DNA of 64,000 bases from Azohydromonas aeria. GTDB taxonomy: Bacteria > Pseudomonadota > Gammaproteobacteria > Burkholderiales > Burkholderiaceae_C. Every line of letters starts with the position of its first letter. The first letter of the stretch is position 1. The notes below the pieces were generated by a model. That model was not told the origin of the DNA. It saw nothing but the letters and a program-made list of their open reading frames with translations, and ran no database searches. The translations under genes and the position numbers were made by a program. The stretch is from NCBI RefSeq assembly GCF_009760915.1, contig NZ_VIDQ01000020.1:40325-104324 (forward strand), read 5' to 3'. Shown in pieces: positions 1-8,883 of the stretch.

Positions 1-495
1 AAAGGCCGGCGCGATGCGGTGCGCCACCAGGTGTGGCTCCTGCACCTCGCCGACGCGGATATCGATGTCGATGTCCTCGGCGATCAGGTCCACGCGGCGG
101 TCCACCACCTCCAGCCACACGTCGAGCTCGGGGTAGCGCTTGGACAGCAGCGACAGCACCGGCGCGACGTGGCGGCGGCCCAGGCGAAAGCCCGTGCTGA
201 TGCGCAGCAGCCCGCGCGGCGCCTCCCTGCCCGCCGCCACCGTCTCGGCCATGCGGTCCACGCCTTCGAGCACCTGCTGCGCCTGCCGGTACACGGCTTC
301 GCCCTCCTCGGTGACACTGACGCGCCGCGCGGTGCGGTGGAACAGCCGCACGCCCAGCGCCTCTTCCAAAATCGCGATGCGCTTGCTCACGTAGGCCGGC
401 GAGGCGCCCAGCTCCTGTGCCGTGGCCGCGAAGCTGGCGCGCCGCGCCGCCACGCAGAACACGCGCAGGTCATCGAGGTGGAAACTGAGATTCAC
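1..495 (-). CDS. LysR-family transcriptional regulator (partial, first 165 residues)
   Basis: The gene runs off the left edge, so only the N-terminal 165 codons are visible. The start is read as a GTG at 493-495, giving V-N-L-S-F-H-L-D-D-L. This is followed by a winged helix-turn-helix typical of LysR proteins, with the ordered elements FAATAQELGASPAYVSKRI and GVRLFHRTARRVSVTEEG at about residues 22-65. The start of the effector domain follows (RGLLRISTGFRLGRRHVAPV). No ATG lies in frame nearby and no strong ribosome site is visible, so the start is uncertain. It is transcribed away from the signalling operon that begins at 619. The target genes are unknown; LysR genes usually regulate a neighbour or themselves. 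Confidence 0.85.
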   Translation of the reverse strand, partial: MNLSFHLDDLRVFCVAARRASFAATAQELGASPAYVSKRIAILEEALGVRLFHRTARRVSVTEEGEAVYRQAQQVLEGVDRMAETVAAGREAPRGLLRISTGFRLGRRHVAPVLSLLSKRYPELDVWLEVVDRRVDLIAEDIDIDIRVGEVQEPHLVAHRIAPAF

Positions 496-517
496 GATGA
501 ATGGGTGGCTGATGATC

Positions 518-542
518 GGCGGCGGCCCGCCGGGCCGCCGCC
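518..542. repeat. Perfect GC-rich inverted repeat upstream of the LysR start
   Basis: Two 12-base arms (GGCGGCGGCCCG and its complement) flank a single C. The element lies 23 bases upstream of the LysR start and about 75 bases before the kinase start. It could form a strong hairpin in the LysR leader, or a protein-binding palindrome in this divergent promoter region. It has no T-tract, so a classical terminator is unlikely. Confidence 0.5.
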
Positions 543-618
543 AGGCCCACTGTCCGGGACGGCGTCCGACAAGGGGCACGCCGTTTGCCCAGACTTAGGG
601 TTTGCTCATCTTCGTTCC

Positions 619-3600
619 GTGACAACCAAAGATTCCCGCATTGTTGCCTTGTCGATCGCGCTGCTGGTGGCCGCCCTGGTCGCCGATGCGCTCACCCCGC
701 TCGGCTATGCCTTGTGGGCTCTTTACTTCCTGCCCATCGGCGTGACGCTGTTCCAGTCACGTCCCGGCGTGCCGCTGGTCATCGGCGCCGCGGCCACGCT
801 GTTGAGCGTGATGGGCGTGTGGATCTCGCCGCCGGGCCAGGACCCGACGCTGGCGCTGATCAACCGGCTGCTGGGCGCGCTGTCGCAGGGAGTCGTCATC
901 GGCGTGGTGTGGCGGGTGCTGGTCGTGCGCGCCGACATCCAGCGCCTGCTGTGGCTGCAGCAGGGCGAGTCCCAGGTCAGCCGTGCGCTGCTGGGCGAGC
1001 GCTCGGCGGCCGAACTGGGCCGTGCCGCGGCGCAGGCGCTGTGCGAGGTCAGCGGCGCGCAGGTCGGCGCGCTGTACTGGCTGCAGGGCAACCAGCTGAT
1101 GCTGTCGGGCAGCCACGGCACGGACGAGGGCGCCCTGCCGGTGCAGCTGTCGCCGCAGCAGGGCCTGGCCGACGGGCTGCTGCAGCCGGGCGCGGCGCCG
1201 CGCGCCGTGGCCGACGTGCCGCCCGGGCACCTGGACCTGGCCACCGCGCTGGGCCACAGCACGCCGCGCCACCTGATGCTGGCGCCGCTGGTGGCCGACG
1301 GCCGGCCCTGCGGCCTGGTCGAGCTGGGCCTGGTGCGCCGCGAGCCGCCGCAGCCGCGCGAGCTGGAGTTGCTGGCCGCCTGCGCCGAGCCCGTGGGCCT
1401 GGCGCTGCGCAGCGCCGTGTACCGCCAGCGCCTGCAGGAGCTGCTGGAGGAGACGCAGCGCCAGAGCGAGGCGCTGCAGACGCAGCAGGAGGAGCTGCGC
1501 GTCACCAACGAGGAGCTGGAGGAGCACACCCGCGCGCTGGGCGAGTCGCAGGGCCGGCTGGAGACGCAGCAGGCCGAGCTGGAAGCGACCAACGTGCAGC
1601 TGGAGGAGCAGACCCAGGCGCTGGAGCGCCAGAAGCAGGTGCTGCTGCGCGCGCAGGGCGAGCTGCAGGACTACGCGCGGCGGCTGGAGGAGGCCAGCCG
1701 CTACAAGTCCGAGTTCCTGGCCAACATGTCACACGAGCTGCGCACGCCGCTCAACAGCGCGCTGATCCTGACCAAGCTGCTGGCCGACAACCGCGAGGGC
1801 AACCTCAGCGCCGAGCAGGTGAAGTACGCGCGCGCCGTGTTCGATGCCAACAACGACCTGCTGGTGCTCATCAACGACATCCTCGACCTCTCCAAGATCG
1901 AGGCCGGCCATGCCGACCTCGCCGCCGAGCCCGTCGCGCTGGCGGACGTGCTGGACCGCAAGAAGGGCACCTTCGAGCCCATGACCCGCCAGAAGGGGCT
2001 GCGCTTCAGCGTCGAGCTGGCGCCGGGCGCGCCGCAGCGCATCGTCGGCGATCGGCAGCGGCTGCAGCAGATCCTGCGCAACCTGCTGGCCAATGCCGTG
2101 AAGTTCACCGACCGCGGCGAGGTCGCGCTGCGCGTGGAGGGCGCCGCCGCCGGCACGCGCGTGCGCTTCTCGGTGCGCGACACCGGCATCGGCATCGCGC
2201 GCGAGCAGCAGGCCGTGATCTTCGAGGCCTTCCGCCAGGCCGACGGCAGCACCAGCCGCAAGTACGGCGGCACGGGTCTGGGCTTGTCCATCGCGCGCGA
2301 GCTGGCGCGGCGCATGGGCGGCGACATCACGCTGCAAAGCGAGCCCGGGCGCGGCAGCGTTTTCACCTTGGAGCTGCCGGTGGACATGAGCACGCAGGCC
2401 GCCGAGCTGGCGCAGGCTGCGGCCGCGGCGCCAGCGGCGGCGCTGGAGATGCCGCAAGTGCCCACGCTGGAGGATCTGCCCGCGGTGGCCGCTGCGCCGG
2501 CGGCGCAATGGTCGGATGCGGGTGCACCCGTTGAGGCACCGGCCGCAATGGCAGTGCCGGCGCCCGCGCCGACGGCGACGTCCGCTCCGGCATCGCCATC
2601 GGCCCCTGTCCCGGCACCAGCAGCGGCCGCGGACGCCGACGTGCCGCGCAGCCATCCCGGAAGATTGATCCTGATCGTCGAGGACGAGCCCGAGTTCGCG
2701 CACGCCATGGCGCGGATGGTGCGCGAGCAGCGCTTCGACGCCGTGGTGGCGCCCACGGCCGCCGATGCGCTGCGCATGGCGCGCGAGCTGCAGCCGCAGG
2801 GCATCCTGCTCGACATCATGCTGCCCGACGGCTCGGGCCTGACGGTGCTGGAGCAGCTCAAGCGCGACCCGGCCACGCGCCACGTGCCGGTGCACACCGC
2901 GTCGGCGCTGGAGCGCGGGCAGACGGCGATGGAGCTGGGCGCGGTGGGCCACCTGCTCAAGCCCGCCACGCAGGAGTCGCTGGCGCAGGCCATTGCCGCC
3001 ATCGAGCAGCGGCTGCAGCAGCCGCTGCGCCGGCTGCTGATCGTCGAGGACGACGCCACGCTGCGCGAGAGCCTGCAGAAGCTGCTGTCCGGGGGTGGGC
3101 TGGAGATCACGGCCGTGGGCACGATGGCCGAGGCCCTGGCCGCGCTGGAAGCCACCAGCTTCGATTGCATGGTCACCGACCTGGCGCTGCCCGACGGCAG
3201 CGGCTACGACCTGCTCGACCGCATGGCCGCGCGCGAGGACCGGGCCTTCCCGCCCGTGATCGTCTACACCGGCCGCACCCTCACGCGCGACGAGGAGCAG
3301 CGGCTGCGGCGCTACTCGCGCTCGATCATCGTCAAGGGGGCGCGCTCGCCCGAGCGGCTGCTCGACGAGGTCACGCTGTTTTTGCACAGCGTCGAGTCGG
3401 CGCTGCCGGCGGAGCAGCAGCGCATGCTGCGCCGCGCGCTGCAGCGCGACAGCGTGCTCGACGGGCGGCGCATCCTGCTGGCCGAGGATGACGCGCGCAA
3501 CATCTTCGCGCTGTCCAGCGTGCTGGAGCCGCTGGGCGTGCGCATGGAGATCGCGCGCAACGGGCGCGAGGCGCTGCAGCGGCTCGAAGCCCAGGACATC

Positions 3601-3828
3601 GACCTGGTGCTGATGGACATCATGATGCCGGAGATGGACGGCCTCGAAGCCATGCGCCGCATCCGCGCCGACGCGCGGCTGCGCGACCTGCCCATCATCG
3701 CGCTGACCGCCAAGGCCATGCCCGAGGACCGCGAGCGCTGCCTGGAGGCTGGCGCCAACGACTACATCGCCAAGCCCATCGACGTGGAGCGGCTGGTGTC
3801 GCTGTGCCGCGTGTGGTGCCCGAAATGA
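619..3828 (+). CDS. Membrane hybrid sensor histidine kinase with GAF domain and three receiver domains
   Basis: A protein of about 1069 residues starts at GTG 619 by this reading; the frame stays open upstream but there overlaps the opposite-strand LysR gene. Order of parts: hydrophobic segments in residues 10-100, GAF-like domain about 130-285, a Gln/Glu-rich coiled coil about 285-365, HisKA with SHELRTPLN (phospho-acceptor His372), HATPase ([24 protein letters not shown]), an Ala/Pro linker about 600-675, then three receivers with acceptor Asp at about 732, 854 and 1000. The coiled coil is adjacent to HisKA, as in kinases where it relays the signal. Its stop overlaps the cheR start (ATGA), so the operon is translationally coupled. 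The input signal cannot be read from the sequence. Confidence 0.88.
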   Translation: MTTKDSRIVALSIALLVAALVADALTPLGYALWALYFLPIGVTLFQSRPGVPLVIGAAATLLSVMGVWISPPGQDPTLALINRLLGALSQGVVIGVVWRVLVVRADIQRLLWLQQGESQVSRALLGERSAAELGRAAAQALCEVSGAQVGALYWLQGNQLMLSGSHGTDEGALPVQLSPQQGLADGLLQPGAAPRAVADVPPGHLDLATALGHSTPRHLMLAPLVADGRPCGLVELGLVRREPPQPRELELLAACAEPVGLALRSAVYRQRLQELLEETQRQSEALQTQQEELRVTNEELEEHTRALGESQGRLETQQAELEATNVQLEEQTQALERQKQVLLRAQGELQDYARRLEEASRYKSEFLANMSHELRTPLNSALILTKLLADNREGNLSAEQVKYARAVFDANNDLLVLINDILDLSKIEAGHADLAAEPVALADVLDRKKGTFEPMTRQKGLRFSVELAPGAPQRIVGDRQRLQQILRNLLANAVKFTDRGEVALRVEGAAAGTRVRFSVRDTGIGIAREQQAVIFEAFRQADGSTSRKYGGTGLGLSIARELARRMGGDITLQSEPGRGSVFTLELPVDMSTQAAELAQAAAAAPAAALEMPQVPTLEDLPAVAAAPAAQWSDAGAPVEAPAAMAVPAPAPTATSAPASPSAPVPAPAAAADADVPRSHPGRLILIVEDEPEFAHAMARMVREQRFDAVVAPTAADALRMARELQPQGILLDIMLPDGSGLTVLEQLKRDPATRHVPVHTASALERGQTAMELGAVGHLLKPATQESLAQAIAAIEQRLQQPLRRLLIVEDDATLRESLQKLLSGGGLEITAVGTMAEALAALEATSFDCMVTDLALPDGSGYDLLDRMAAREDRAFPPVIVYTGRTLTRDEEQRLRRYSRSIIVKGARSPERLLDEVTLFLHSVESALPAEQQRMLRRALQRDSVLDGRRILLAEDDARNIFALSSVLEPLGVRMEIARNGREALQRLEAQDIDLVLMDIMMPEMDGLEAMRRIRADARLRDLPIIALTAKAMPEDRERCLEAGANDYIAKPIDVERLVSLCRVWCPK

Positions 3829-4688
3829 GCGACGCGGACCGCACCCCCGACGCCGCGCCGGACGCGGCCGATGACGCCCTCTTCGACCTGGAAGTGAAGG
3901 TGCTGCTGGAGGCGGTGTACCAGCGCTGGCAGCACGACTTCCGGGACTACGCCGTGGCCTCGATGCGCCGGCGCATGCGCCAGGCGCTGCGCCACTTCGG
4001 CTGCGAGCACCCGGCGCAGCTGCAGCACCGGCTGCTGCGCGACCCGGCCGCCTTCCAGCAGGCGCTGCGCTTCTTCACGGTGCACGTATCGGAGATGTTC
4101 CGCGACCCGCCCTACTGGCGCGCGCTGCGCGAGCAGGTGGTGCCGCTGCTGCGCACCTACGCCTCGCTCAAGCTGTGGGTGGCGGGCTGCAGCACGGGCG
4201 AGGAGCTGTGGTCGCTGTGCGTGGTGCTGGCCGAGGAAGGGCTGCTGGAGCGCAGCATCGTCTATGCCACCGACATCGACCCGGCCGCGCTGGCGCAGGC
4301 CGAGCGCGGCGTGTTCGCGCTGGAGCGCATGGCCGATTTCTCGCGCAACTATCTCGCCGCCGGCGGCAGCGGCTCGCTGTCGGACCACTACCGCGCGCTG
4401 CCGCACGGCGCGGTGTTCGAGCGCGCGCTGCGCCGCCAGGTGGTGTTCGCCGACCACAGCCTGGCCACCGACAGCGTCTTTTCGGAGGTGCACCTGGTGT
4501 CGTGCCGCAACGTGCTGATCTACTTCAACCGCGCGCTGCAGGACCGGGCCGTGGGGCTGTTCCGTGACGCGCTGGTGCGCCGCGGCTTCCTGGGGCTGGG
4601 CAGCCGCGAGACGCTGGCCTTCGGGGCTCACGCCGACGCCTTCGAGGCCTGGTGCCCGGAGCAGCGGCTGTTCCGCAAGCGCGCCTGA
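3825..4688 (+). CDS. cheR: CheR-type SAM-dependent protein-glutamate methyltransferase
   Basis: The product has 287 residues. The ATG at 3825 overlaps the upstream stop by four bases; an in-frame ATG at 3804 would lie deep inside the kinase and is less likely. The N-terminal helical domain (YQRWQHDFRDYAVASMRRRM) and FFTVHVSEMFRDPPYW match CheR. The SAM-binding motif is LWVAGCSTGEELWSL, and the later VSCRNVLIYFN is the second family signature. CheR proteins methylate glutamates on chemoreceptors. No receptor or CheA/CheW gene lies beside it, so it probably serves the neighbouring kinases or an unlinked receptor in a sensory rather than flagellar role. Confidence 0.9.
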   Translation: MSDADRTPDAAPDAADDALFDLEVKVLLEAVYQRWQHDFRDYAVASMRRRMRQALRHFGCEHPAQLQHRLLRDPAAFQQALRFFTVHVSEMFRDPPYWRALREQVVPLLRTYASLKLWVAGCSTGEELWSLCVVLAEEGLLERSIVYATDIDPAALAQAERGVFALERMADFSRNYLAAGGSGSLSDHYRALPHGAVFERALRRQVVFADHSLATDSVFSEVHLVSCRNVLIYFNRALQDRAVGLFRDALVRRGFLGLGSRETLAFGAHADAFEAWCPEQRLFRKRA

Positions 4689-4691
4689 CGC

Positions 4692-5285
4692 ATGGCTGCC
4701 GCTGACGACTTCCATCCGCAGCGCGACGCCGACGCCGTGGTGGTGGGCGCCTCCGCCGGCGGCGTGCAGGCGCTGCAGTCGCTGCTGGGCGCGCTGCCCG
4801 CGGGCTTCGCGCCGGCGCTGCTGGTGGTGCTGCACCTGCCGCCCGGGCGCGACAGCCGCATGGCGGCGCTGCTGGAGCCGCTGTGCGCGCTGCCGGTGGC
4901 CGAGGCGCTGGACAAGCAGCCGGTGCGCGGCGGCACGGTCACGCTGGCGCCGCCCGACTACCACCTGCTGGTCGAGCCCGGCGGGACGCTGGCGCTGTCG
5001 GTGGACGAGCCGGTGCTGTGGTCGCGCCCGGCCATCGACCCGCTGTTCGAGACCGCCGCCGCCGTCTACGGAGAGCGCCTGCTGGCCGTGCTGCTCACCG
5101 GCGCCAGCAGCGACGGCAGCGCCGGGCTGGCCGCGGTGCGCCGCCGCGGCGGGCAGGCCTGGGTGCAGGACCCGGCGGATGCCAGCGTGCCGACCATGCC
5201 GGCCGCGGCGCTGGCCCATGCCGGCGCCGACGCGGTGCTGACCCTTGACCAAATCTGCCGCCGCCTGGCGGCCCCCGCGACATGA
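4692..5285 (+). CDS. cheB: Stand-alone CheB-type protein-glutamate methylesterase domain
   Basis: The product has 197 residues, consisting only of the CheB catalytic domain with no receiver domain. The Ser-His-Asp triad is visible: Ser21 in GASAGG, His48 in LHLPPG and Asp141 in TGASSDGSAG. It starts three bases after the cheR stop, and its own stop overlaps the next start (ATGA). CheB removes methyl groups added by CheR. Without a receiver it cannot be switched by CheA in the usual way, so activity may be constitutive or controlled through the receiver-kinase encoded next. Confidence 0.88.
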   Translation: MAAADDFHPQRDADAVVVGASAGGVQALQSLLGALPAGFAPALLVVLHLPPGRDSRMAALLEPLCALPVAEALDKQPVRGGTVTLAPPDYHLLVEPGGTLALSVDEPVLWSRPAIDPLFETAAAVYGERLLAVLLTGASSDGSAGLAAVRRRGGQAWVQDPADASVPTMPAAALAHAGADAVLTLDQICRRLAAPAT

Positions 5286-6436
5286 ACCCTCCGGACATCA
5301 CCTTCCCGCCCCGCGAGCCCACCACCGCGAGCGACCAGGCGCCGGTCAAGATCCTCGTCGTGGACGACGTGCCGCAGAACCTGCTGGCGATGCAGGCGCT
5401 GCTGCAGCAGCCCGGGCTGCAGCTGCTCACCGCGGCGTCGGGCGCGCAGGCGCTGGAGCTGCTGCTGGACCACGAGGACGTGGCGCTGGCGCTGCTGGAC
5501 GTGCACATGCCCGAGATGGACGGCTTCGCGCTGGCCGAGCTCATGCGCGGCGCGGCGCGCACGCGCGACATCCCGATCATCTTCGTCACCGCCTCGCCGG
5601 GCGACCCGCTGCGCCTCTTCCGCGGCTACGAGGCCGGCGCCGTGGACTTCCTGCACAAGCCGCTGGAGCCGCACGTGCTGCTGGGCAAGGTGCGGGTGTT
5701 CGTGGACCTGCACCGCCAGCGGCGCCTCCTGCGCCAGCGCAACGAGGAGCTGGAGCGCATGCTCAAGCTCAACGAGGTGATGATGGCCGTGCTCTCGCAC
5801 GACCTGCGCACGCCGCTGTCGGCCATGCTCATGAGCGCCGAGGTGCTCAAGCGCCTGGCCGTGGGCGACGCCGCGCAGCGCGCGGCACAGCGCGTCAAGG
5901 ACAGCGGGCGGCGCATGTCGCACATGATCGGGCAGCTGCTGGACTTCTCCCGCATCCGCTCCGGCAGCCTGGCGCTGGACATGCAGCCGCACGACCTGCG
6001 CGCCGTGGCCGACACCGCGGTGGCGGAGCTGCAGCAGGCGCAGCCCGGGGCGCGCATCGAGTTCTCGACCGGCGGCGACCTGGCCGGCCGCTTCGACGCC
6101 GACCGGCTGGCTCAGGTCTTCTCCAACCTGCTGGGCAACGCGCTGCAGTACGGCGAGCCGGATGAGCCGGTGCGCGTGCAACTGGACGGCAGCGACGCGC
6201 GCGAGCTGTGCTTCACGGTGCGCAATGCCGGGCGGCTCTCGGACGAGGTGCTGCAGCGGCTGTTCGACCCCTTCAAGACCGCGCGCGACGGCGGGCACGA
6301 CGGCCTGGGCCTGGGCCTGTACATCGTGCGCCAGTTCGTGCACGCGCACGGCGGCCGGGTGACCGGGCGCAACGGGGCCGACGGGGTGGAGTTCGAGGTG
6401 GTATTGCCGCGCACGCCGCCGGCGGCGGCGGGCTGA
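5282..6436 (+). CDS. Response receiver-histidine kinase (REC-HisKA-HATPase)
   Basis: The protein has 384 residues and is soluble, with no membrane segment. An N-terminal receiver (VKILVVDDVPQN, acceptor Asp73 in LLDVHMPEMDG, Lys in DFLHKPLE) is joined by a short helix to HisKA with VLSHDLRTPLS (His173) and an HATPase domain (NLLGNALQYGE, DGLGLGLYIVRQF). It is the last gene of the coupled operon kinase-cheR-cheB-kinase. A receiver placed before a kinase core suggests it is controlled by phosphotransfer, perhaps from the large hybrid kinase at 619. Its own output partner is not in the window. Confidence 0.88.
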   Translation: MNPPDITFPPREPTTASDQAPVKILVVDDVPQNLLAMQALLQQPGLQLLTAASGAQALELLLDHEDVALALLDVHMPEMDGFALAELMRGAARTRDIPIIFVTASPGDPLRLFRGYEAGAVDFLHKPLEPHVLLGKVRVFVDLHRQRRLLRQRNEELERMLKLNEVMMAVLSHDLRTPLSAMLMSAEVLKRLAVGDAAQRAAQRVKDSGRRMSHMIGQLLDFSRIRSGSLALDMQPHDLRAVADTAVAELQQAQPGARIEFSTGGDLAGRFDADRLAQVFSNLLGNALQYGEPDEPVRVQLDGSDARELCFTVRNAGRLSDEVLQRLFDPFKTARDGGHDGLGLGLYIVRQFVHAHGGRVTGRNGADGVEFEVVLPRTPPAAAG

Positions 6437-6479
6437 TCGCTACGGAGCACCGGGCGCGGCGCCGCGCGTTGCGTCCGCA

Positions 6480-7148
6480 TCAATCCCGGTCGTCGCCAGC
6501 GGCCAGGCGCCGCAGTTGCGACACTTCATGAAAGACCTCGTCGGCGCCGGCCTCGCGCAGCGACGCCAGCTCGGCATAGCCCCAGGCCACCGCGCCGAAG
6601 GCCACGCCGACCGCGTGCGCGGCGCGCAGGTCCGAGAGCTGGTCACCCACGTAGATCGCCTGTGCCGCCGGAATGCCGCTGCGTGAGAGCACCTTCCGGA
6701 TGCGGCCCTGCTTGCCCAGCAGCGCGCTGCGGCCTTCCAGGTAGTCGAAGTGGCGGGCGTTGCCGGGGCCGAGCGTGCGCACGGCGTTGTCCACCGAGTT
6801 CGAGGTCAGCAGCGCCAGCGTCAGGCCCTGCGCGCGCAGCCCGGCCAGCGTCTCGGGGATGCCTGTGAACAGCGGCACCGTGCCGCCGCGCTCGCGCATC
6901 AGGCGAATGAAGCTGGCCGTCACGAAGGGCAGCTTCCACGCCGGCATGCCGACCAGGCGCATGTTGGCGCGCGCGTCCTGGCGCCGCATCAGCGGTATCT
7001 GCTCGGGCCGCACCGGGCTGAAGCCATGCAGGCGCGCCAGCTCATCCAGCACCGCCACGAAGAACGGGAAGGAATCGGCCAGCGTGCCGTCGAAGTCGAA
7101 CAGCACCAGCCGCCGGGCGCGCGCGCTCAGCGCCCCGCCATCGCCCAT
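6480..7148 (-). CDS. HAD-superfamily hydrolase, phosphoglycolate-phosphatase-like
   Basis: The product has 222 residues. HAD motif I is LVLFDFDGTLADSF with the nucleophile Asp and the acid two residues later. Motif II is LALLTSNS, a Lys follows in GKQGRIRKVL, and motif IV is IYVGDQLSDLRAA. The insert between motifs I and II is a small helical cap, as in the Gph/PGP subgroup. It is convergent with the signalling operon. Its start overlaps the end of the short upstream ORF by 22 bases. Substrate specificity cannot be read from sequence in this family; a small phosphorylated metabolite is likely. Confidence 0.85.
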   Translation of the reverse strand: MGDGGALSARARRLVLFDFDGTLADSFPFFVAVLDELARLHGFSPVRPEQIPLMRRQDARANMRLVGMPAWKLPFVTASFIRLMRERGGTVPLFTGIPETLAGLRAQGLTLALLTSNSVDNAVRTLGPGNARHFDYLEGRSALLGKQGRIRKVLSRSGIPAAQAIYVGDQLSDLRAAHAVGVAFGAVAWGYAELASLREAGADEVFHEVSQLRRLAAGDDRD

Positions 7149-7261
7149 TGCGCCACCACCCCGGCGCCGGCCTTGAAGCGCTCGCGCAGGGCGAAAATTT
7201 CCTGCTTCACCTGCGCAATGCTCAGCTCGCCGCGGCCGGCGCGCTCCTCGATGTCGGCCAT
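7127..7261 (-). CDS. Small hypothetical protein preceding the HAD gene
   Basis: A 44-residue frame starts at ATG 7261, with a GTG alternative at 7279. The visible part is a charged amphipathic helix (MADIEERAGRGELSIAQVKQ) followed by ALRERFKAG. GGAG- and GAGG-like bases precede the ATG. It overlaps the HAD start by 22 bases, so the two could be translationally coupled. The family is not recognised. The helix has plausible coding character, but the length makes the call tentative. Confidence 0.45.
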   Translation of the reverse strand: MADIEERAGRGELSIAQVKQEIFALRERFKAGAGVVAQWAMAGR

Positions 7262-7279
7262 GGCGGCCTCGTACTCCAC

Positions 7280-7832
7280 GGGCGGGCCGTGGGTTCGGTT
7301 CGGCGGTGTGGAATGGATGTTCACTGGCGTCTTCGTAGTGGCGTGCCTCGTATGCGCCGCCTCCCGGCAGCGCCTCTCCGAGTCCCTCGGCACGAAAGAA
7401 TGTTGCGGTGCAGCATGCTTGATCCTTAAAAGAACCTGACGCCGTCCGGGTTCATCATCCCCGCTTTCGTCCCATTTCCTGGGATTACAAGAAGGTTACA
7501 GGCGCGGCGTTTGCTCCGGGCCGGGGCGTTCGCGAAACCGGCAGCCCGGCTGTCCGCGAGGCTGGAGCGCTCAAGCCAAGCCAAGCCAGGCCGGGATCAG
7601 CGCCCCTGACCCCTGGAGGCAGGCGGCACGGTGGCGCAGCCTCCCCCTCTGGTTGCGGATTCAACTTTCCAGCGCTTTTCTCCCGCGAAACCGCCCGTGG
7701 CGCCCACGCCATTCATGAGCGCGCGCAACCAAGCGGCGTCCGACCCCACCGTTGCAACGGGTTTCAGCGGTTTGCCTTGCCGTTGCATTTTTTTGCCGCA
7801 CCGAAGAAGGCGTGGGGACATTCGCAGCGCGA
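7280..7832. other. Non-coding stretch, no recognisable gene
   Basis: About 550 bases hold only short overlapping frames without coherent protein motifs. A CAAGC-type short tandem run lies near 7572-7588. No tRNA, rRNA or clear terminator is visible. It separates the leftward HAD gene pair from the promoter of the lytic transglycosylase. Confidence 0.5.
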
Positions 7833-7861
7833 TTGGCGTCATCGGGACCGGCCCTTATAGA
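7833..7861 (+). promoter_or_regulatory. Candidate sigma-70 promoter for the lytic transglycosylase
   Basis: A -35 like element TTGGCG (7833-7838) and a -10 like element TATAGA (7856-7861) are separated by 17 bases. This would give a leader of about 190 bases before the ATG at 8059, unusually long, with no clear structure or small gene inside it. Confidence 0.45.
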
Positions 7862-8058
7862 CTCGCGCCCTTTCACGGGGATCGTGACGCCGTTCACGGT
7901 CTGTTCCGTCCAGGGGAGGGTGCGCAGACACCCGCCTGTGCAGGCCATGTGCCTTGTCCCGCGCCGCCACGGCGGCGCGGCCAGCGCCTGCACGCAGTTC
8001 CTGGACCAACCGGCTGCGGGCCTTCAAGAAAGGCCCGTGCCGCAACACGAAACTGCCG

Positions 8059-8757
8059 ATGACGAGCACTGTTAACCCGCGCCGACGATGTCCGGCGCTC
8101 ATGGCTTCCACGGCCTTCTTCGCGCTGCTGACCTGCAGCGCCGCCGGCTCGGCCGCCCAGGCCCAACCGGTTTCGCAGGCAACTTCTTCGCCTGCAAGCG
8201 CCCAGGCTGCCGCCGCGCCGGCCCATGGCGTGCGCGCCGTCCCGGCACGCCCACATGCCGGCGACAACCGGGCCGACGGCACCGCCGGCAACGCGGCGGA
8301 AAAGAACGCCCTGACGCGCTTCATCACCGCCCAGTTCAACACCACCCGCGCCATGGCCGCGCGCATCGTCAACGCCGTCTATGACGCGGGCGAGCGCCAC
8401 CAGCTGTCGCCCTCGCTGCTGCTGGCCATCATCTCGCGCGAGTCCACCTTCAATCCCCGCGCGACCAGCGGCTACGGCGCGCAGGGCCTGATGCAGGTCG
8501 TGCCGCGCTTCCACCTCGACAAGCTGCAGGAGGCGCGCGCCGCCAACGCGCAGGCCTCGCTGTTCCACCCCGAGACCAACATCGACGTGGGCAGCCGCAT
8601 CCTGGTCGAGTACCTCGACGAGGAAGCCAGCCTGGACCGTGCCCTCGCCAAGTACTCGGGCCGCGCGTCGCGCTACATCGACAAGGTGCTGCGCGAGCGC
8701 GACGCCTTCGAGCGCGTGCGCCTGAATGCCGACGAGGCCGCGGGCGACGACGCCTGA
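8059..8757 (+). CDS. Exported lytic transglycosylase (SLT domain)
   Basis: The protein has 232 residues. The ATG at 8059 is chosen because it places a basic stretch (NPRRR) before a hydrophobic segment (MASTAFFALLTC) that reads as a signal peptide ending near AAQAQ. A low-complexity Ala/Pro linker follows. The catalytic domain begins near residue 85: SLLLAIISRESTFNPRA carries the catalytic glutamate (Glu128), then SGYGAQGLMQVVP and ALAKYSG as in the Slt/MltC-type fold. Such enzymes cleave the MurNAc-GlcNAc bond of peptidoglycan in the periplasm. It stands alone and could act in wall turnover or in assembly of an envelope-spanning machine. Confidence 0.88.
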   Translation: MTSTVNPRRRCPALMASTAFFALLTCSAAGSAAQAQPVSQATSSPASAQAAAAPAHGVRAVPARPHAGDNRADGTAGNAAEKNALTRFITAQFNTTRAMAARIVNAVYDAGERHQLSPSLLLAIISRESTFNPRATSGYGAQGLMQVVPRFHLDKLQEARAANAQASLFHPETNIDVGSRILVEYLDEEASLDRALAKYSGRASRYIDKVLRERDAFERVRLNADEAAGDDA

Positions 8758-8829
8758 GGCCCGCGCGCCGGCCCTGCCCCGGCCACCCGAGGCCCGCGCG
8801 GGGTCATGCGGGCGCAGCATCCTGACACA

Positions 8830-8849
8830 TACTGTTTTTGCATACAGTG
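8830..8849. promoter_or_regulatory. LexA (SOS) box
   Basis: TACTGTTTTTGCATACAGTG fits the gamma/betaproteobacterial LexA operator CTGT-N8-ACAG exactly at both half-sites (8832-8835 and 8844-8847), with the flanking TA and a central T-rich segment. It lies 34 bases before the ATG at 8884, the normal place for a repressor site over a promoter. Confidence 0.75.
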
Positions 8850-8883
8850 GCCCTTTACGCGCCACGCCAAGAGCAGTACGTCG

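Noticed and set aside
19..618. Upstream extension of the hybrid kinase frame by 200 codons
   Set aside because: It overlaps the opposite-strand LysR gene, is rich in His/Gln/Arg shadow residues, and the domain structure begins after the GTG at 619.
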